Assembly: GCA_021162935.1 (NCBI GenBank)
Contig: JAGGXR010000146.1
Location: 1-34,883, forward strand
Length of the DNA stretch: 34,883 nt
From: Deltaproteobacteria bacterium
GTDB taxonomy: Bacteria > Myxococcota_A > Polyangia > HGW-17 > SLPX01
Reading direction: 5' to 3'
Below, piece after piece: positions 31,061 to 34,883 of this stretch (position 1 is the stretch's first letter; the number at the start of each line of letters is the position of its first letter). The notes under the pieces were generated by a model that saw only the letters and a list, made by a program, of their open reading frames with translations, was not told the DNA's origin and made no database searches. Position numbers and translations under genes: made by a program.

Positions 31061-32212
31061 ATGATGAAGACGTTGAAGGCTGGGACGAGACGAGGAACGA
31101 CGACGGCAGCGGCGGCGGGCCAGGCGATGTTTGCGGTGGTGGCCATGGTGGCAATGATCGGTTGGTCCATGGGGCTTGCGGCCTGCAACGATGGGCGCGC
31201 TCATCCATCGGGCGACGGTTCGGTGGGAAAGGACGTGGCGCTCAACGGTGATGCCACGACGAATGGTGACGGCTCGTCGTATCGAGACGGAACGCCGCAT
31301 CAGGACGGTCAAGTGCACGACGACGCGGCGCCGTCGCCCGACGGGGCAGCCCCGGGAACGGATCCCTGCAGCGGGAATGTGTTCACACCCACCACGGCGA
31401 GTACGGGTCAGGGCCAGGCGCCAGGCGATGCCTCATCGGTCCAGATCGAGGCGATGCATTACACCAACTCTTTCCGGAACCTCTGTGGACTCAACCCGAT
31501 CAACTTCAACTCAGCCCTCGATTCGGCGAGCCAGGCCCATTCGGACTACTGCTCCACGGATTCGAGTTGGTGTCCTGGGTGGCACCAGGAACAAGAGGGC
31601 CACCCTGGCTTTACGGGCGTAAACTTCTGGGAGCGGGATCAGTACGCCGGGTATTCGGGCCAGCCTGCGTCCGAGGTGATGGCCCCGGGGGGCACGCCCC
31701 AGTACGCCATCGACATGTGGATGGAGTCGGTCTATCACCGTTCGCCGTTTGTCAACCCGAAGATCCACGAGGCCGGGTTCGGGTCCGGGTCGAGCTACAC
31801 GACCATGGACTTTGGCTGCTGCGGCTCCTTCGACGCGAACCTTGTGACGAACTATCCGGTGCATGGACAAACCGGGGTGCCCACCGACTGGCTCGGAAAC
31901 GAGGGCCCACAGCCGCCCACCCCGCCCACCGGCTGGCCGTCCGGTCCGGTCATCAGCATCATCTTTCCGCCCGATGCAAACGTGAGTATCACGGCGCATC
32001 AGATTTATGATGATGCCTGCCAGACCATCGATCACGTGGCGGGCGGCCAGGGTATCCAGCCAGATCCTGGTTTCCAGGGTTCCTTTTTGGGCTCCATAGT
32101 GGCCATGTATCCCAACAACCCGCTCGCCTCGCACAAGACGTACACGGTCAACGTGGAGTACACGATGGGCGGCCAGCCCGGCCACCGGACCTTCAGCTTC
32201 ACCACCAAGTAG
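31061..32212 (+). CDS. CAP-domain (SCP/PR1-like) lipoprotein
   Basis: AGGAGG at 31049-31054 sets the start at ATG 31061 (a second ATG follows at once); the product is 383 residues. A signal peptide ends in lipobox GLAAC (Cys42), followed by a 70-residue Asp/Gly/His-rich linker. The CAP domain spans about residues 120-270: EAMHYTNSFRNLCGLNPINF, LDSASQAHSDYC, ASEVMAPGG, SVYHRSPFVNP and GFGSGSSYTTMDFG. A C-terminal Ig-like beta domain (VISIIFPPDANVSIT...HKTYTVNVEYTMGG) resembles the Ca-binding or Big-type extension found in similar proteins. CAP proteins are extracellular; bacterial roles are mostly unknown. It sits between tandem repeats on both sides. Confidence 0.9.
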   Translation: MMKTLKAGTRRGTTTAAAAGQAMFAVVAMVAMIGWSMGLAACNDGRAHPSGDGSVGKDVALNGDATTNGDGSSYRDGTPHQDGQVHDDAAPSPDGAAPGTDPCSGNVFTPTTASTGQGQAPGDASSVQIEAMHYTNSFRNLCGLNPINFNSALDSASQAHSDYCSTDSSWCPGWHQEQEGHPGFTGVNFWERDQYAGYSGQPASEVMAPGGTPQYAIDMWMESVYHRSPFVNPKIHEAGFGSGSSYTTMDFGCCGSFDANLVTNYPVHGQTGVPTDWLGNEGPQPPTPPTGWPSGPVISIIFPPDANVSITAHQIYDDACQTIDHVAGGQGIQPDPGFQGSFLGSIVAMYPNNPLASHKTYTVNVEYTMGGQPGHRTFSFTTK

Positions 32213-32248
32213 CGTTCACCACCAAGGAGCGTTCACCACCAAGGAGCG
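32198..32248. repeat. Three 17-bp tandem units spanning a stop codon
   Basis: Unit ttcaccaccaagKagcg at 32198-32214, 32215-32231 and 32232-32248. The first includes the last codons and TAG stop of the CAP lipoprotein gene; in the other two the T of the stop triplet is G. The repeat therefore grew from the coding end into the 3' flank. Confidence 0.95.
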
Positions 32249-32256
32249 GGCCCCCG

Positions 32257-32331
32257 GCCTCGCCGGTTTCTGCCTTGCCGGTTTCTGCCTCGCCGGTTTC
32301 TGCCTTGCCGATTTCTGCCTCGCCGGTTCCT
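32257..32331. repeat. Five 15-bp tandem repeats
   Basis: Units gccTYgccgRttYct run from 32257-32271 to 32317-32331, with alternating C/T at the fifth base. They follow the 17-bp array after 8 bp. No frame of either strand here looks like a gene. Confidence 0.94.
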
Positions 32332-32397
32332 GTCTCGTTCACCTGTCCTCTCCTTCTGGGTGGAGCGTCGTTTCGTGCTCCGTCATGGAGTCATCGG

Positions 32398-32523
32398 TGC
32401 TTTACCATGCAGTAAAGATAAAGCGGCGAAAGGGGCTCAAACAGGCATGGTAGGCCGAAAAACGCCTCAAATTGGTGGTTCCACATGGTCGTGCGCTCAA
32501 TGCTTTACCGTGCGGTAAAAGAT
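32398..32523. repeat. Pair of near-identical palindromes bounding a 126-bp segment
   Basis: The sites ctttaccatgcagtaaag (32400-32417) and ctttaccgtgcggtaaa (32503-32519) share the form TTTACCRTGCRGTAAA, an interrupted palindrome; TGC before and GAT after are also shared. Their centres are about 103 bp apart. They could be paired operators, a REP-like element, or the ends of a miniature mobile element. Confidence 0.85.
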
Positions 32524-32694
32524 GACGGGGCTCGACGTTCCCTTCATCCGTTCGACATGTGCCCCGTGCAGCCAGAAATATGGAGGTTCACGCTTCCCTT
32601 CAACGGGCGAGTCGCGTGACAGGGACAGGTCGTCGAGCAGGTTTGGCGGCGCCACTCGGGCGGAGGATCCGTCATCGTCACCTGGATTGCGAGT

Positions 32695-33573
32695 CTATTT
32701 GGAAAGGAACGAGAAGAGGACGAGAACGATGGCGATGATGATGACGCAGGCGATAAACACCTGCAGGAGCCAGTTGGACGTCGCTTCTTTTGGTGGCGGC
32801 TCGGCGGCCAATGCTTCGAGCCGCTTGTCCTGTTCGGCCCATTCCTCGGCTCGTGCTCGTGCCTTTCTTTGTTGCTTGGTGACGGATGTTTTTGAGGGGC
32901 CTTCGAAGCGAAAAAACCAGCGGCTTTTGATCTTGACCGGGTGGAGCCGTTTCCAGATGGCATCGGGCAGATAGACCTCTGCTCCACAGTAGGTGCAGGG
33001 CACGAGGCGTTGCTCGGCCGAAGTGAAGGTGAGGCCTGCGCCGCATTGTGGGCAGACCATGGCAATGGGTTTGGCTGCATCTTCGTCGAGTTTGACTTTG
33101 GTTGTCGCCTTGCCGTCGCGCGGCGGATCGATTCCGTAGACCTGACGGCAGGAGGGAAGCAGGGCTGTGAGCCAGTCAGGCGCCGGAAAGGTGGGGATCG
33201 TGGCGCCACAAGACGGGCAGGAGATGCTGCCTTGCGTGCCCACTTGAGTGTGGTCGGGCGGAAGGGCAGCGTGGCAGGTGGGACAGGTGGGTTGGCTCAT
33301 GAGACCGTAGGTGACCTTGGTGGCCGAGCCCCACATGCTTGTCGTGGACTGCTCGCCGTAGGCGAGTGTGTTGTACGCGTTGTCCGGATGGGACAGCAGA
33401 GTCTGCCAGGTTTCGGTGGAGACAGGGAACTCGTGGTTGCAGTTGTCACAGACCACGTTGGTTTCCAGACCGTTGACTGGAACCGGGTCGCCGCACTTGG
33501 GACATTCCACCAGGATTTCCACCCAGACGTATCGGAGCGCCTGGGCCGAATCTTGAGCCGTGTTCATGGGCAT
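32695..33573 (-). CDS. Zinc-ribbon protein with a C-terminal membrane anchor
   Basis: ATG 33573 has GAGG about 6 nt upstream; a TTG at 33618 is less likely. The 292-residue product has three paired CxxC zinc-ribbon modules: CPKCG with CDNC, CPTC with CPSCG, and CPQCG with CTYCG. A Lys/Arg/Glu-rich helical segment (VTKQQRKARARAEEWAEQ) leads to a single hydrophobic helix at the very C-terminus (LLQVFIACVIIIAIVLVLF), predicting a tail-anchored inner-membrane protein with the ribbons in the cytoplasm. No specific family recognised; such multi-ribbon proteins often bind nucleic acid or partner proteins. Confidence 0.8.
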   Translation of the reverse strand: MPMNTAQDSAQALRYVWVEILVECPKCGDPVPVNGLETNVVCDNCNHEFPVSTETWQTLLSHPDNAYNTLAYGEQSTTSMWGSATKVTYGLMSQPTCPTCHAALPPDHTQVGTQGSISCPSCGATIPTFPAPDWLTALLPSCRQVYGIDPPRDGKATTKVKLDEDAAKPIAMVCPQCGAGLTFTSAEQRLVPCTYCGAEVYLPDAIWKRLHPVKIKSRWFFRFEGPSKTSVTKQQRKARARAEEWAEQDKRLEALAAEPPPKEATSNWLLQVFIACVIIIAIVLVLFSFLSK

Positions 33574-33891
33574 CTCGACCTCGTGGTGCGCGACAGGTCG
33601 TTCGCGGACCGTTGCCAATGCACGGCCCCAAGAGTACGTTCGGCTCCACGGTGAGACAAGGTTTTTTGGTAACCGTTCAGGGCGGGTACTGGCACGCGCG
33701 GGGCATGGGCACTGAGTGCGTCCAGTACGTGACGGAGGGAGCGTAGGTTGGCCTGTCTGCGGTCAAAGGATCTTCACATCTGTGGAGCGAGGATCTGAAT
33801 GACAAGATTTCTCGTCGAAGGAAAGAATTTCTCGTCGAACGAAAGAACTCGAGCGCGTCATCGAGAAGCTGCAAGCAGCCGTTGAAACCCT
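33574..33891. other. Intergenic region with a 20-bp duplication and a coiled-coil fragment
   Basis: A 20-bp tandem (tttctcgtcgaaSgaaagaa) lies at 33808-33847 with one mismatch. From 33845 the plus strand reads ELERVIEKLQAAVETLQAENAALEQ, a leucine-zipper-like segment like the N-terminus of IS66-type transposases, but it has no proper start and its frame runs into antisense of the transposase remnant. No intact gene is seen. Confidence 0.5.
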
Positions 33892-34344
33892 TCAGGCTGA
33901 GAACGCAGCCTTGGAACAGCCCGTAGAAGAGGCCAAGGCGTACGTCCAACAGCACGCCATGGTCCACGCCTCCACGTCTCGTTTTGTCGAGTATTGCTCC
34001 TCCAGAATGTCATTCGAGACCTGCTCGATCGCGACCAGGCAGGGTTCGGGGTGGAACGTCTCATCCTGGCAGATCGTGATCGACCTGTGCGGCATCTGCT
34101 CGGCCAGTCGGCGCTTTCCCTCCTCACTGAACTCAACGACGGCCTGTTCCGCGAACAGGCGCTGGCTCATGCCACCCCCGCGGGCCTCCTCGTCCTTGTG
34201 CAGGTGTGCTGTGACTGGCGGGCGTTTCCATCTTCTTTGCCTTCTGCCCCAGTGGTGTGAGAATCTGGTTCCGACATCGATCGACTCCTGCCGTCCCGGC
34301 ATTAATCTTAAGATCTCGCCATGATAGCGGAGTCGAGCCGTCAT
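33892..34344 (-). pseudogene. Transposase fragment, unassigned DDE family
   Basis: The 150-codon frame includes QMPHRSITICQDETFHPEPCLVAIEQVSNDILEEQYSTKRDVEAWT, a pattern (DETFHPxxCLVAIExVSNFILxExY) that I recognise from transposase-like proteins of Geobacter-type genomes. Homology ends near 33967, where the frame becomes antisense to a coiled-coil fragment. About a third of the usual protein remains, so this is inactive debris. Confidence 0.65.
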
Positions 34345-34499
34345 TTGAATAGTCTTCGTGGCGTCGCCACTGCTCGGTGCCCCCCTCCTTTCCGTTCAGG
34401 CAGAACTGAACTTCTTGACTTGAAGTCGCAGGGGCTGTCAAAATGGATTCGTGGCCGAAACGATGACCGAGGCCCAAAGGGCGTTGTTGGAGGGAAGAA

Positions 34500-34883
34500 A
34501 TGATTGACGTGCGGTCCTGGACCTTTTTCGGGTCGTTGTTGATATTGGCCGGCTGCTCATTGGACTTTCCCTCTGCGATCGACGGCGGATGGATGGATGG
34601 TGGCGGCGACGGTGCGATCCAACAACCTCTGTGCCTCGACAATTCGGGGGCCACGACAGTGGGGCTTTTCATCACCCCTCAGCAGGGAGTGTTCGATGCC
34701 ATCTGGGAAATCATCCCCCAGGGCGACAAAATCGATGCCGTGGTGGGATTGACTCAGGGAATGCCCGATGAACAGGATTGGAGCAGCTTGGCCGTGACCG
34801 TCATGTTCAGCCGCGACGACCTGATCACCGGATACGACGCCGACACCTATGCGGCGGACGTCGAGTTCCCCTACGAAGCGGAC
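34500..34883 (+). CDS. Lipoprotein, N-terminal part (runs off right edge)
   Basis: GGAGGG at 34489-34494 sits 5 nt before ATG 34500; 128 codons are open to the window edge. A short signal peptide ends in lipobox LILAGC (Cys19), followed by a Gly/Asp-rich linker like those of the other lipoproteins here. The mature start (TTVGLFITPQQGVFDAIWEIIPQG...DAVVGLTQG) looks like the first strands of a LamG/concanavalin-type or similar beta domain, though I cannot assign it. The gene begins beside transposase debris, so its promoter lies in the ~155 bp between them. Confidence 0.8.
   Translation, partial: MIDVRSWTFFGSLLILAGCSLDFPSAIDGGWMDGGGDGAIQQPLCLDNSGATTVGLFITPQQGVFDAIWEIIPQGDKIDAVVGLTQGMPDEQDWSSLAVTVMFSRDDLITGYDADTYAADVEFPYEAD

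Larger units (their letters stand above)
32213..32694. other. Convergent intergenic region rich in repeats
   Basis: This 482-bp gap between converging genes holds the end of the 17-bp array, the 15-bp array, and a 126-bp segment bounded by two palindromes. From about 32524 to 32694 I see nothing recognisable, and no clear intrinsic terminator. Confidence 0.6.

Noticed and set aside
34133-34675. Minus-strand 180-codon frame
   Set aside because: Overlaps the well-supported lipoprotein start on the plus strand and the transposase remnant in another frame.

Overview
This is GC-rich DNA from a Gram-negative bacterium, most likely a myxobacterium-like lineage (Myxococcota or a related 'deltaproteobacterial' group). 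The inference rests on several traits together: many secreted lipoproteins with Asp/Gly-rich linkers after the lipobox, MopE-like DxDxDG repeats joined to an IgGFc-binding-like domain, MYXO-CTERM-like C-terminal tails, a large sensory Ser/Thr kinase, and WD40 and CAP-domain proteins. No rRNA, tRNA or CRISPR array was seen, so the placement is only an inference.

Layout. (1) Bases 1-3255, minus strand: an edge-truncated fusion of an endonuclease Q-type PHP nuclease with a UvrD/PcrA helicase, preceded by a small lipoprotein gene. (2) 3528-5807, minus: a large surface lipoprotein with five MopE-type calcium-binding-like repeats and an IgGFc-binding-like domain. (3) 6240-10139, minus: a compact three-gene operon of a small putative winged-helix protein, a helicase-associated protein and an XPB-type helicase. 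(4) 10573-14158, plus: a protein with both a lipobox and a MYXO-CTERM-like tail, then a metallophosphoesterase translationally coupled to a YjiH/Gate-type membrane protein. (5) 14464-19632, minus: a small lipoprotein, a large secreted and C-terminally anchored metallophosphoesterase, and a beta-helix 'choice-of-anchor Q' lipoprotein. (6) 20050-23044, minus: a membrane polyferredoxin (NapH/NosR/CcoG-like) bracketed by a 100-bp, 98% identical direct repeat, one copy of which forms the 3' end of an SLC13-type transporter gene. (7) 23076-26501, minus: a 1141-residue Ser/Thr kinase with a transmembrane segment and a dCache-like extracytoplasmic sensor, 31 bp upstream of the SLC13 gene. (8) 26734-30235, plus: a GT87-type mannosyltransferase-like protein and a membrane WD40 protein, the latter bracketed by matching transposase remnants. 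(9) 30247-34883: a truncated transposase, a CAP-domain lipoprotein, a zinc-ribbon tail-anchored protein, more transposase debris, and the start of another lipoprotein running off the right edge.

Two themes cut across the window. First, short tandem repeats with many different unit sequences (15, 16, 17, 20, 21, 36 and 68 bp) occur between genes and in frame inside genes. Second, at least two genes sit between direct repeats, suggesting acquisition, loss or shuffling by recombination. The likeliest functional units are a two-part DNA-repair capability (EndoQ-UvrD fusion; XPB operon) and a kinase-transporter pair in which extracellular ligand sensing may be linked to carboxylate or anion uptake. 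Both functional links are inferences from domain content and gene spacing.
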